From Ramlibacter sp. (GTDB taxonomy: Bacteria; Pseudomonadota; Gammaproteobacteria; Burkholderiales; Burkholderiaceae), in the NCBI GenBank assembly GCA_014376915.1, contig JACMQP010000452.1, positions 1-15,317 on the forward strand: 15,317 nt of DNA. The letters are read 5' to 3'. The position numbers and the translations under genes were made by a program. Below, piece after piece: positions 6,381-13,486 of the stretch. The notes beneath the pieces were generated by a model. It was not told the origin of the DNA. It did no database searches and saw only the letters and a list, made by a program, of their open reading frames with translations. Numbering within the stretch: the first letter of the stretch is position 1; every line of letters begins with the position of its first letter.

Positions 6381-8329
6381 CGCGGCTGGCAGACCACGTC
6401 GAGCAGCGCCGGCCTGCCGGACTTCACCACCGCCAGCGCACGCCTGAGCGCCGCATTGAGCAGCTTGGGGTCGCTGATCGGCCCTTCGGCCCACACGCCG
6501 TGCGCCTGCGCCAGCTTGGCGTAGTCGATCGCCGGGTTGTCGATTTCGTTGCCGATCAAGGCCTGGTCGGGACGGCGCCGGTGCAGCGCTGCCATGCGCT
6601 GCAGGTGCATCACCTCCTGGTAGTAGCCGCGGTTGTTGTGCATCACCATCAGCAGCGGAATCTTGTGGTGCGCCGCCGTCCACAGCACGCCGGGCGCATA
6701 CATCAGGTCGCCATCCGGCTGGAAGGTGACCGACAGCAGGCCCTTGTCGCGATTGGCCAGCGCCGCCCCGATCGCGCCCGGCGCCGCGTAGCCCACGCCT
6801 TGGCCACCCGAGCCGCCCAGCATCTGGTGGTAGCGGGTGGCTGGCCAGAGCGATCGGGCCCAGGGGATGCGGTCGCTGACCACCAGCGCCCACGGCTCGT
6901 TCCTGATGACGTCGTAGGTCTCCATCGCCAGTCGCGCCGTCGTGACGGGAGAAGTGTCCCAGCCCCTTGCCGCGGATTCCCTCAGTGCGTCCAGGCTCGC
7001 GCGGGACTGGTCGCCGAGCAGCTTGCTGCGCTCCTGCGCGGTGCGCTGGCGCTCGGGCGTCATCAGCTTCGCCACCTGCTCGATCAGCGCCGGCATGCTG
7101 GCCTGCGCGTCGCCGTTGATCGACAGGTCGGCCGCCAGGTAACGCTGGAAGTCCTGGTAGTTCGAGCGGATGTACACGTCCTGCATCGACAGGTTGATGA
7201 CCTTGACGCCCGTCTTGGCGACGAAGCGCTGGATCTTGTGCGGGTCGCTGAAGCTGTTGAACTGGCCCCATGGGTCGGCCACCTCCAGCAGCAGCACCAC
7301 GTCTGCTTCGCGCACCAGCGCGCGTCGCCGCTCGCTGTGGCACAGCGGATGGTGATTTGGAAAATTGAGCCGTCCCCCGATGTCGACCACCGGCGCGCCG
7401 AGTGTCTCAGCCAGCTTCACCAGCAGGTCCACTCCGCGCTGGTCGCGCGCCATGCGGTCGGCCACGATCACCGGCGCCTTGGCTTCGACCAGCCAGCGCG
7501 CGGCTTCCGCAAGCGCGGCGCTGTCGCCTTGCGGCGGAATGGAGCGCGACAGTTTCGGAATCTTCAGCGTGGCGTCGTGAACCGCGTCCTCCTGCAGGTC
7601 GATGTCGGCCATCACCAGCACCGGCTCCATCGGCGGCGTGGTTGCGATCTTGTACGCACGCACTGTCGATTCCGCGAAATGCTGCAGCGAGCCGGGTGCG
7701 TCGTCCCACTTGACGAAGTCGCGCACCAGCGCCGCCGCGTCCTGGACCGAATGATTCCACTCGGTCCCGGGGCGGCGTTTGTTGGCATCGATGCCATTGC
7801 CGGCGATCATGATGATCGGAACCCGATCCACCCAGGCGTTGTAAACCGCCATCGCGGCGTGCTGCAGGCCGACGGTGCCATGCAGGAAAACGCCCATCGG
7901 CTTGCCCGCCGCCTTGGCATAGCCGTGCGCCATCGCCACCGCCGATTCCTCGTGCAGGCAGGTCAACAGCTCCGGCTTCTTGTTACCGCCGTAGTTCACC
8001 AGGGATTCGTGCAGGCTGCGGAAACTCGAGCCCGGATTGGTGGAGATGTAGTCGAGGTCGAGCGTGCGGATGACGTCGATCATGAAGTCGGAGCCGGGCC
8101 GTTCGATGAATTTTCCGGCGGCCGGAGTTGCCGCCGCTGCCGGTGTCGAAGCCGGGGTCGCAGCGGCCTGCGGCGTGGCATCTGCTGCATGCACCGCGCC
8201 GATCACGGCGGTGGCCGCACTTGCGCCGGCCACCGCCTGTTTGAGGAAGCTGCGCCGGTTCGCCGTCGCTGCGGCTTCGTCCACCGGAGTCGATCGCCGG
8301 GGGTCAGCGTTCGAGGTCAGGTCCTGCAT
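6377..8329 (-). CDS. Tat-exported thiamine-diphosphate-dependent enzyme (acetolactate synthase / benzoylformate decarboxylase superfamily)
   Basis: Predicted 650-residue ThDP enzyme. After the N-terminal 24 residues comes a Tat motif NRRSFLK (24-30), a hydrophobic segment to about 48 (GAVHAADA), then an Ala/Pro/Thr-rich linker (about 50-72), so the enzyme is predicted to work in the periplasm. The catalytic domain follows: Glu127 in CLHEESA is the cofactor-activating Glu, and the Mg/ThDP-binding segment is PDGDLM (538-543) with NN at 565-566, in place of the usual GDG...NN. Family reactions are decarboxylation of 2-oxoacids or carboligation. Export is unusual for this superfamily. The ATG at 8329 has AAGGAG seven bases upstream and begins just before the Tat signal; an in-frame TTG at 8383 lies deeper in the upstream gene and lacks support. 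It is the last gene of the bicupin operon, and its start lies inside the 3' end of the hydrolase gene (26-bp overlap). The substrate is unknown. Confidence 0.88.
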   Translation of the reverse strand: MQDLTSNADPRRSTPVDEAAATANRRSFLKQAVAGASAATAVIGAVHAADATPQAAATPASTPAAAATPAAGKFIERPGSDFMIDVIRTLDLDYISTNPGSSFRSLHESLVNYGGNKKPELLTCLHEESAVAMAHGYAKAAGKPMGVFLHGTVGLQHAAMAVYNAWVDRVPIIMIAGNGIDANKRRPGTEWNHSVQDAAALVRDFVKWDDAPGSLQHFAESTVRAYKIATTPPMEPVLVMADIDLQEDAVHDATLKIPKLSRSIPPQGDSAALAEAARWLVEAKAPVIVADRMARDQRGVDLLVKLAETLGAPVVDIGGRLNFPNHHPLCHSERRRALVREADVVLLLEVADPWGQFNSFSDPHKIQRFVAKTGVKVINLSMQDVYIRSNYQDFQRYLAADLSINGDAQASMPALIEQVAKLMTPERQRTAQERSKLLGDQSRASLDALRESAARGWDTSPVTTARLAMETYDVIRNEPWALVVSDRIPWARSLWPATRYHQMLGGSGGQGVGYAAPGAIGAALANRDKGLLSVTFQPDGDLMYAPGVLWTAAHHKIPLLMVMHNNRGYYQEVMHLQRMAALHRRRPDQALIGNEIDNPAIDYAKLAQAHGVWAEGPISDPKLLNAALRRALAVVKSGRPALLDVVCQPR

Positions 8330-9350
8330 GGATGATCTCCTTGTTCTGGAATCGAGGATCGCGCAAAAGATCGGTCGCTGCAATCAGCTGCTTGGCCAGC
8401 ACCGGATGGCTGGTGGCGTGGCCGGCGCAGCGCAGCAGCTGCAATTGCGAGCCGGACCAAGCGCGCTGCAGCGATGCCGCGGCGGCCGGTGGCGTAACCA
8501 GGTCGGCATCGCCTTGCACGATCACGCCGGGGCAGTCCCGCAACCGGCCTGCGTGGGCGAGCAACTCCCCGTCTTGCAGGAAGTAGTGATGGCGCGCGAA
8601 ATGGACGCCGATGCGCGCCGTCGCCAGCGCAGCGGCGTGGTCGCTCGTGTCCGGTTGCGGGCTTCGCATTGCAGGGCGTGTCGATGGCGGTCCGATCGGC
8701 TCCGGCGCCATCAAGTCCCCCTCCCATTGCAGCCAGGCCCGTGCGGCGTCGCGTTCGGTGGCCGGCTCGCCGCAATGGAGTTGGCGCGAGAACGCTTCGA
8801 CCGCGTCCAGCGGACGCGGTGGCGGCAGCGCCGATGTGAGGCGTCGCCAGGCGGACGGCCGCGCCATCGCGACGCCCTGGCGTGAGTAAAGCCAGCGCCG
8901 CTCCGCGCCGGTGCCGAGGAACACGCCGCGCAGGACCAGCGCCCGCACCCGCTGCGGATGGGATTGCGCGTAGGCCAGCGCGAGTGTCGCGCCCCAGGAG
9001 CCGCCCATCACCAGCCACCGGTCGACGCCGAGGTGGCTTCGAAGCGCTTCGATGTCCCCGACCGCGTGCTGCGTGGTGTTCGCTTGCAGGCAACCCAGCG
9101 GGCGCGAGCGGCCCGCGCCGCGCTGGTCGAACAGCACGATCCGGTAGTGCGCCGGATCGAACCAGCGCCGGTCCGCACGCGAGCAGCCGGCTCCCGGTCC
9201 GCCGTGCACGAACAGCGCCGGCGCACCGCACGGGTTGCCGCAGACCTCCCAATACACCTCGTGCCCATCGCCTACGTCCAGCCAGCCCTGGTCATGGCAC
9301 TGCAGCGGTGGGTAGATCCACCGCCAGGGATGGTCGCCGTGGTCGTCCAT
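8304..9350 (-). CDS. Prolyl iminopeptidase-like alpha/beta hydrolase (peptidase family S33)
   Basis: Predicted 348-residue cytoplasmic hydrolase. It closely resembles prolyl iminopeptidases, which remove N-terminal proline from peptides. The oxyanion-hole motif HGGPG is at 49-53, DQRGAGRS at 75-82, the nucleophile elbow GGSWG at 116-120 with Ser118, then Asp283 in GDADLVTP and His311 in CAGHA, giving a complete triad. The opening IYPPLQ..GWLDVGDGHEVYWEVCGNP is typical. The ATG at 9350 is 21 bp after the EutA-like stop and has only a weak purine stretch (GAAG) upstream. No signal peptide is seen. Placement inside a catabolic operon raises the possibility that it cleaves an amide or ester of the pathway rather than peptides; related S33 enzymes do so, but nothing in the sequence settles this. 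Confidence 0.85.
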   Translation of the reverse strand: MDDHGDHPWRWIYPPLQCHDQGWLDVGDGHEVYWEVCGNPCGAPALFVHGGPGAGCSRADRRWFDPAHYRIVLFDQRGAGRSRPLGCLQANTTQHAVGDIEALRSHLGVDRWLVMGGSWGATLALAYAQSHPQRVRALVLRGVFLGTGAERRWLYSRQGVAMARPSAWRRLTSALPPPRPLDAVEAFSRQLHCGEPATERDAARAWLQWEGDLMAPEPIGPPSTRPAMRSPQPDTSDHAAALATARIGVHFARHHYFLQDGELLAHAGRLRDCPGVIVQGDADLVTPPAAAASLQRAWSGSQLQLLRCAGHATSHPVLAKQLIAATDLLRDPRFQNKEIIHAGPDLER

Positions 9351-9371
9351 GGAAACTTCGTTTTGCGGGGG

Positions 9372-10922
9372 TCAGGCCGTGGTCGCCACCGCTTGCCGAC
9401 CGAGCGAGGCTGTGGTCGGAAACACCAGCGACTTGATCACCACCGGGACCGCGCCCGACGTGTCGAGCAGGGCGCCGATGTCGATGTAGTCGAAGGCCTG
9501 CAGCTCGATGCCGTCGACCGAAACGACCGGATTGGGCATCCGCTGCTCGCTGTGCGCATGGATGCCGACCAGTCCGCCGACGTCACCGTCGCTGACCAGC
9601 ACCAGCGGCAGTCCCTGCGCGAGCAGCGGCTCCAGTCCGGCGCGCAGGCCGCGGCACAGGGCGTCCAGCCTGGAAAAGGTGGCCGAGCCCTGCCACCGGT
9701 AGTACAGCGCCACCGGGCTGGCGGAGGTGTGCAGGTCCATGTGGCGCAGCGCGGCGCGAACCGCAGCCGCAATGGCGTCGACGTCCAGCGTTTCCGCCTC
9801 CAGCGGGAGCGTCGGCGCGATCACGGGCAGGTTGCGCAGCGGCAGGACCGTTTGCGGTTCGACGAAGATGGTGCTGCCGCTGACCTGCACCGTGTACTGC
9901 GACGCGCCGACGACAGTCGCGCGAATGCCCTGGTCCGGCGGTTCGATGCGTGGACCCCAGGCCCGCACGCGTTCGAGCACCGCGCGCGCGAGCGCTGGCC
10001 CGAGGTCGCCGTAGCTCTTTGTGTCGCGCCCGTAGATGTATTCGGAGACGCCCCCTGAAAAGCAGACCGCGTCCGGCTTGCGCGCCCCGGCCAGCGGTTC
10101 GAGCCGCAGCAGGGCCTCGGTTGGCGCGCTCAGCCGCGGCCCCTGCAGGGATTCGAACAGCCGGTCCGCCATGCGTTCGACCAGGCGCTGCATGCCGGCC
10201 GGATCGGGCACCTCGCCCAGCGCCAGCGCCAGGCCGACCTCCTTCGCAAACCGTTCCGCCGCGGCCTCGATCCGCTGCACCTTGCCGTCGGCGTCGAGCG
10301 CGACGATGCGCGCGCCGATGTCCAGCGCACAGAGCTCGACCACTTCGCCGCCTTCGCAGACGGCGATCTTCGAGGTGCCGCCGCCGATGTCGATGTTCAT
10401 CACGCGCGCATCCTCGCGGATCGAACGCGCCGCCGTGCCGGAGCCGAATGCGGCCAGCGTGCACTCGAGCGCGTCGCCGGCGCTGACCGCGACGAACTTG
10501 CCGGCCTGCGCGGCAAACAGCTCGCCGATCGCGCGTGCATTGCGCCGCCGCACCGCGACGCCGGTCAGGATCAGCGCGCCGGTGTCGATCTGGTCGGACG
10601 TGAGCTGCGCCAGCTGGTATTGGCGATCCACAAAGGCGCGCAAGGCGTCGGCGTCGATCGTCTGGTCGGCGGCGTACGGCGTCAGCAGCACTTCCGACTC
10701 GTGCAGCACCACGCGCTCGGAGACGACATAGCGGTTGTCCAGCCGCTCCAGCAACAGGCGCGAGAAGACCAGATGGGAGGTCGAGGAGCCGATGTCGACG
10801 CCGACGCTGACCAGGCGGATCTCGTCTTCAAACTCGAGGCTGCGGCGGACGTTGGAAAAGAACACGCGCCCGCCGGCGGCTTCATCCGCCGCTTCTTGCC
10901 GCCCGCCTGGCTCGGCAGTCAC
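9372..10922 (-). CDS. EutA-like ethanolamine ammonia-lyase reactivating factor
   Basis: Predicted 516-residue ASKHA-fold ATPase. EutA uses ATP to release damaged cobalamin from ethanolamine ammonia-lyase and so rescues the B12 enzyme. The phosphate-1 loop VGVDIGSSTSH lies at 40-50 and the phosphate-2 loop NIDIGGGTSK at 176-185. EutA-specific stretches follow: IRATVVGASQYTVQVSG, LPLRNLPV, and the C-terminal YIDIG with VPVVIKSLVFP. It is longer than E. coli EutA (about 467 residues), partly through roughly 38 extra N-terminal residues. The GTG at 10922 overlaps the bicupin stop (GTGA, 4 bp), with GGAGG ten bases upstream, implying translational coupling. No EutB, EutC or other eut gene is in the window, so its client is unclear; the assignment to the family is strong, the role in ethanolamine use is not. 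Confidence 0.85.
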   Translation of the reverse strand: MTAEPGGRQEAADEAAGGRVFFSNVRRSLEFEDEIRLVSVGVDIGSSTSHLVFSRLLLERLDNRYVVSERVVLHESEVLLTPYAADQTIDADALRAFVDRQYQLAQLTSDQIDTGALILTGVAVRRRNARAIGELFAAQAGKFVAVSAGDALECTLAAFGSGTAARSIREDARVMNIDIGGGTSKIAVCEGGEVVELCALDIGARIVALDADGKVQRIEAAAERFAKEVGLALALGEVPDPAGMQRLVERMADRLFESLQGPRLSAPTEALLRLEPLAGARKPDAVCFSGGVSEYIYGRDTKSYGDLGPALARAVLERVRAWGPRIEPPDQGIRATVVGASQYTVQVSGSTIFVEPQTVLPLRNLPVIAPTLPLEAETLDVDAIAAAVRAALRHMDLHTSASPVALYYRWQGSATFSRLDALCRGLRAGLEPLLAQGLPLVLVSDGDVGGLVGIHAHSEQRMPNPVVSVDGIELQAFDYIDIGALLDTSGAVPVVIKSLVFPTTASLGRQAVATTA

Positions 10923-12163
10923 CCGGCGGCACCCTCCGGCCCGTCCACCTTCCGCGTCACTGCGCCTTCAGGCTGCGCGTACCAGGTCGGGTCCATCCGG
11001 CTGGCGATGCCATTTTTCTGCAGCAGGGCTTCGTATTCCGTGCGGATGGATGGATCTTCCATCCAGTAGGGAATGGATGTTCCGCCCTCCGTGATGTCCA
11101 TCGCCGTGTAATCGGTGTGCTTGCTGCCCGGCGCACCCGGATCGCGCCCGGGGTTGTGCGGACCGAACCACGCTGTCAGGCGCAACGGCTCCTCGCTGGC
11201 GCTGAAATGCTGGTGGTACCAGCGCGCTCCGCCCGGTGCGGCCGTGACCAGGCCGACCGGCTCGTAGTCGACACGCCGCACCTTGTCGGCATTGCCGGTC
11301 TCCCAGGGACGCTCGCCGACTTTCTCCGGCCAGGTGTAGGTGTAGCCCTTGCCCTTCAGGCAGATCAGGATCGCCGCCGAGGTGTGGGCATGCGCCTTGG
11401 AGTAACGCCCTTGTTCGTGCTGGCCGATCCAGAAGTAGAACTGGTTGTTGGTCATGAACGGCTCGACCCGGCGCCAGCCCGGCGAACGGCGGTTGTCCAG
11501 CGGCAGCTCGCAATGCATCACGTCCGGGATGAAGTTGGTCCGGCGCATCGCCAGGCCGCGGACCGGATCGGGCTCGATGTCGTCCCTGGCCTTGAAGAAA
11601 TCGTCGGCGCCGTTGAAGCGGTCGCGGAACACGAAGGGATTGTTGAATACGGCTTCGGTGCTGTTGATCATGTTCAGCACGTTCGGGGCCGTGTTGCCGG
11701 CCAGCAGCAGCGCGCCGCCGGAGGTGGCGTTGACGATGCGGAACCAGGCGTTCATCGGGATCGAGAACATCGAGCCCTTCTGCCATTCGAACACGTGCTT
11801 CTTCGAGTCGCCTTCCTGCCAGACCTCGGTGGTGCCGCGGCCCTCGACCACGAGGTAGATCTCCTCGTACATGTGCTTTTGCGGATGCAGGGCGCCGGCC
11901 GGTGGCACTTCGACGACGAAGCAGCCCCACTTGGTTTCGGTGCCGTAAAGCTGGATGAAATGGCCCTTGCCGCCGGTGCGCTTCCAGGGAAACAGCGGGA
12001 GGTTCTGCACCTTGCTGATGCCGATGTCGCGGAACACCGGGATGCCCTCGGATTCCATGAACGCGTCGTACGGCGTCGGCTGCTTGCGGAACTGGCCGAA
12101 CCCGGCCTTCTTGTTTCCGGAAGGCTCGTGCCAGTGGGTCTGTTCCTTGTCGTCGTGCGGCAT
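10919..12163 (-). CDS. Bicupin protein, gentisate-dioxygenase-like
   Basis: Predicted 414-residue protein with two cupin domains. The first has PPAGALHPQKHMYEE, with candidate metal ligands His93, His97 and Glu100/Glu101, followed by IYLVVEGRGTTEVW. The second has SKAHAHTSAAILICLKGKG with His258 and His260, and a further His pair (WYHQHF, 317-319). The arrangement recalls gentisate/salicylate/1-hydroxy-2-naphthoate dioxygenases, which use Fe(II) to open aromatic rings, but the motifs are not close enough to name one; an isomerase or a binding protein is also possible. The ATG at 12163 has GAGGAA at ideal spacing. The frame stays open another 64 codons upstream into the promoter region, but that stretch lacks family resemblance. 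It is the first gene of a four-gene operon and diverges from the solute-binding-protein gene across 155 bp. Confidence 0.8.
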   Translation of the reverse strand: MPHDDKEQTHWHEPSGNKKAGFGQFRKQPTPYDAFMESEGIPVFRDIGISKVQNLPLFPWKRTGGKGHFIQLYGTETKWGCFVVEVPPAGALHPQKHMYEEIYLVVEGRGTTEVWQEGDSKKHVFEWQKGSMFSIPMNAWFRIVNATSGGALLLAGNTAPNVLNMINSTEAVFNNPFVFRDRFNGADDFFKARDDIEPDPVRGLAMRRTNFIPDVMHCELPLDNRRSPGWRRVEPFMTNNQFYFWIGQHEQGRYSKAHAHTSAAILICLKGKGYTYTWPEKVGERPWETGNADKVRRVDYEPVGLVTAAPGGARWYHQHFSASEEPLRLTAWFGPHNPGRDPGAPGSKHTDYTAMDITEGGTSIPYWMEDPSIRTEYEALLQKNGIASRMDPTWYAQPEGAVTRKVDGPEGAAG

Positions 12164-12202
12164 GTGCTGTTCCTCAAGCGGGTGGGCTTGTCGTCTCTTT
12201 TG

Positions 12203-12228
12203 TGTTCCTTCATGCGGAACAATGTTCT
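12203..12228. promoter_or_regulatory. Candidate operator: alternating TGTTCC/GGAACA half-sites
   Basis: TGTTCC at 12203-12208 and GGAACA at 12216-12221 form a 6-bp inverted repeat with a 7-base spacer. GGAACA is then followed after one base by TGTTCT (12223-12228), giving a second inverted repeat, GAACA-A-TGTTC. Another TGTTCC copy occurs next to the bicupin ribosome binding site (12168-12173). The cluster lies between the candidate minus-strand promoter and the bicupin start, where a repressor would act. The cognate regulator is not in the window. Confidence 0.45.
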
Positions 12229-12247
12229 TGTATTCGAACCGGTGGCG

Positions 12248-12276
12248 ATTTGACCATACACTGTCCGGGTTGTCAA
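12248..12276 (-). promoter_or_regulatory. Candidate sigma-70 promoter for the bicupin operon
   Basis: Read on the minus strand, a perfect -35 TTGACA (12276-12271) is followed after 17 bp by TCAAAT (12253-12248), a 4-of-6 match to the -10 consensus. Transcription would start near 12241, leaving about 78 bases of leader that contains the TGTTCC/GGAACA half-sites. Confidence 0.5.
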
Positions 12277-12278
12277 AA
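12250..12278 (+). promoter_or_regulatory. Weak candidate promoter for the solute-binding-protein gene
   Basis: On the plus strand TTGACC (12250-12255) is followed after 17 bp by TCAAAA (12273-12278), a poor -10. It overlays the minus-strand promoter almost exactly, because TTTGAC (12249-12254) and GTCAAA (12272-12277) are an inverted repeat. If both promoters are real they would compete for RNA polymerase. Confidence 0.3.
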
Positions 12279-12318
12279 ACGAGCGGGCCGGCGAGACCGC
12301 CCAACTGGAGACAAGACG

Positions 12319-13371
12319 ATGCATGCAAGATGGTGGATGAGATTGGCGGCTGCAAGCCTCGCGGCGGCGTTCGCGCTGCCGGGGGCGGCGCAGGCTCCGG
12401 CGGCCGATCCGCACCGTGCGCTGTTTCTCTACAAGGGGCTGGACCGTGACCAGCGGCTGGTAGAGCGCGCTAGGCAGGAGGGCAGCGTCTCGGTCTACAC
12501 CTCGCTCGCGCCGACCGAGGGCCAGCCGCTGGCCGAGGCCTTCGAGGCCAAGTACGGCGTCAAGGTCCAGATGTGGCGCGGGCTGAGCGAAGGCGTTGTG
12601 CAGCGCGTCGTGGCCGAGGCGCGTGGCAGGCGCTACGCCGTCGACGTGATCGAGACCAACGGGCCCGAGATGGAATCGCTGGCGCGCGAGCAGTTGCTGG
12701 CGGAGTTCCACAGTCCCTACCTGGCTGACATTCCGGCCAACGTCATCCCCGCGCACCGGCAATGGATTCCCGACCGGCTGAACCTGTTCGTGGTGGCCTA
12801 CAACCCGCGCAAGGTCAAGCCGGAAGACCTGCCCAGGACCTACGAAGGTTTCCTCGATCCGAAATGGAAGCGCCGCATCGCGCTGGAGGCGACCGACGCC
12901 GAGTGGATGGGCGGCGTGGTCAAGGCCTGGGGCGAAACGCGTGGCATGGACTTCTTCCGCAAGCTGGCCGAGATGAAACCCGAGATGCGCAAGGGCCACA
13001 TCCTGCTGGTCCAGCTGATCGCGGCCGGCGAAGTGGATGTCGGCCTGACGGCCTATTACGCGAACGCCTCCTCGTCCAAGCGCCGTGGCGCGTCGGTGGA
13101 CTGGGCCGCGATCGAGCCGACCATCGCCCGACCGCAGGGCATTGGCATCGCCCGCCAGGCGCCCCATCCGAACGCCGCGCTGCTGTTCGCCGACTTCATC
13201 TTGTCGCCGCAGGCGCAGGCCATGCTGGCCGGCATGGGACGCGTGCCGGTCAGCCGCGCCGTGAAGAGCGACACCAGTGGCCTGAACTACGTGATGTCCG
13301 ACCCTGCCGTCATCCTGGACGAAAGCGACAAGTGGCAGCAGCTGTGGGACAGGCTGTTCATGGGAAAGTGA
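12319..13371 (+). CDS. Periplasmic ABC-type solute-binding protein (family 1, iron/polyamine-like fold)
   Basis: Predicted 350-residue precursor. A Sec signal peptide starts MHARWWMRLAAASLAAAF and ends near GAAQA (about residue 26). The mature protein begins with a helix, then SVSVYTSLAPTEGQPLAEAF, the usual first strand-helix unit of family 1 extracellular binding proteins. YAVDVIETNGPEMESLA and LLFADFILSPQAQAMLAGMG are also typical; the latter is the C-terminal segment seen in Fe(III)-, thiamine- and polyamine-type binding proteins. The ligand cannot be told. The ATG at 12319 has GGAG eight bases upstream and starts the signal peptide; an earlier in-frame start at 12202 would bury the signal. 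No permease or ATPase gene adjoins it: the next feature, 13 bp beyond its stop, is a tRNA on the opposite strand. It diverges from the bicupin operon, which suggests shared control. Confidence 0.85.
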   Translation: MHARWWMRLAAASLAAAFALPGAAQAPAADPHRALFLYKGLDRDQRLVERARQEGSVSVYTSLAPTEGQPLAEAFEAKYGVKVQMWRGLSEGVVQRVVAEARGRRYAVDVIETNGPEMESLAREQLLAEFHSPYLADIPANVIPAHRQWIPDRLNLFVVAYNPRKVKPEDLPRTYEGFLDPKWKRRIALEATDAEWMGGVVKAWGETRGMDFFRKLAEMKPEMRKGHILLVQLIAAGEVDVGLTAYYANASSSKRRGASVDWAAIEPTIARPQGIGIARQAPHPNAALLFADFILSPQAQAMLAGMGRVPVSRAVKSDTSGLNYVMSDPAVILDESDKWQQLWDRLFMGK

Positions 13372-13384
13372 GCACCGGGCGGCC

Positions 13385-13477
13385 TGGTGCGCGGGACGGG
13401 ACTCGAACCCGTACGCTCCCTCTCGGGTGGGCGGCGGGTTTTAAGCCCGATGTGTCTACCAGTTCCACCACCCGCGC
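13385..13477 (-). tRNA. tRNA-Leu (anticodon UAA)
   Basis: Read on the minus strand, the acceptor stem GCGCGGG (13477-13471) pairs with CCCGCGC (13395-13389), followed by discriminator A and an encoded CCA (13387-13385). The D-arm contains TGGTAGACAC, the anticodon loop is CTTAAAA with anticodon TAA at 13443-13441, a long variable arm marks a class II tRNA, and the T-arm is CGGGTTCGAGTCCCG. The outermost anticodon-stem pair (positions 27-43) appears to be a T-C mismatch. The 3' end faces the catabolic locus, 13 bp from the solute-binding-protein stop. Confidence 0.95.
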
Positions 13478-13486
13478 AGTCAGCTC

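Noticed and set aside
6500..8335. Long plus-strand open frame (611 codons) opposite the ThDP-enzyme gene
   Set aside because: Its translation is Arg/His/Gln-rich low-complexity sequence with no motif, typical of the antisense of a GC-rich gene. The minus-strand protein has clear family motifs.
11117..12253. Plus-strand open frame opposite the bicupin gene
   Set aside because: Shadow of the bicupin; no ribosome binding site or recognisable domain.
13373..13390. GCACC/GGTGC inverted repeat after the solute-binding-protein stop as a terminator
   Set aside because: It overlaps the tRNA 3' end and has no T-run, so the pairing is better explained by the tRNA acceptor sequence.
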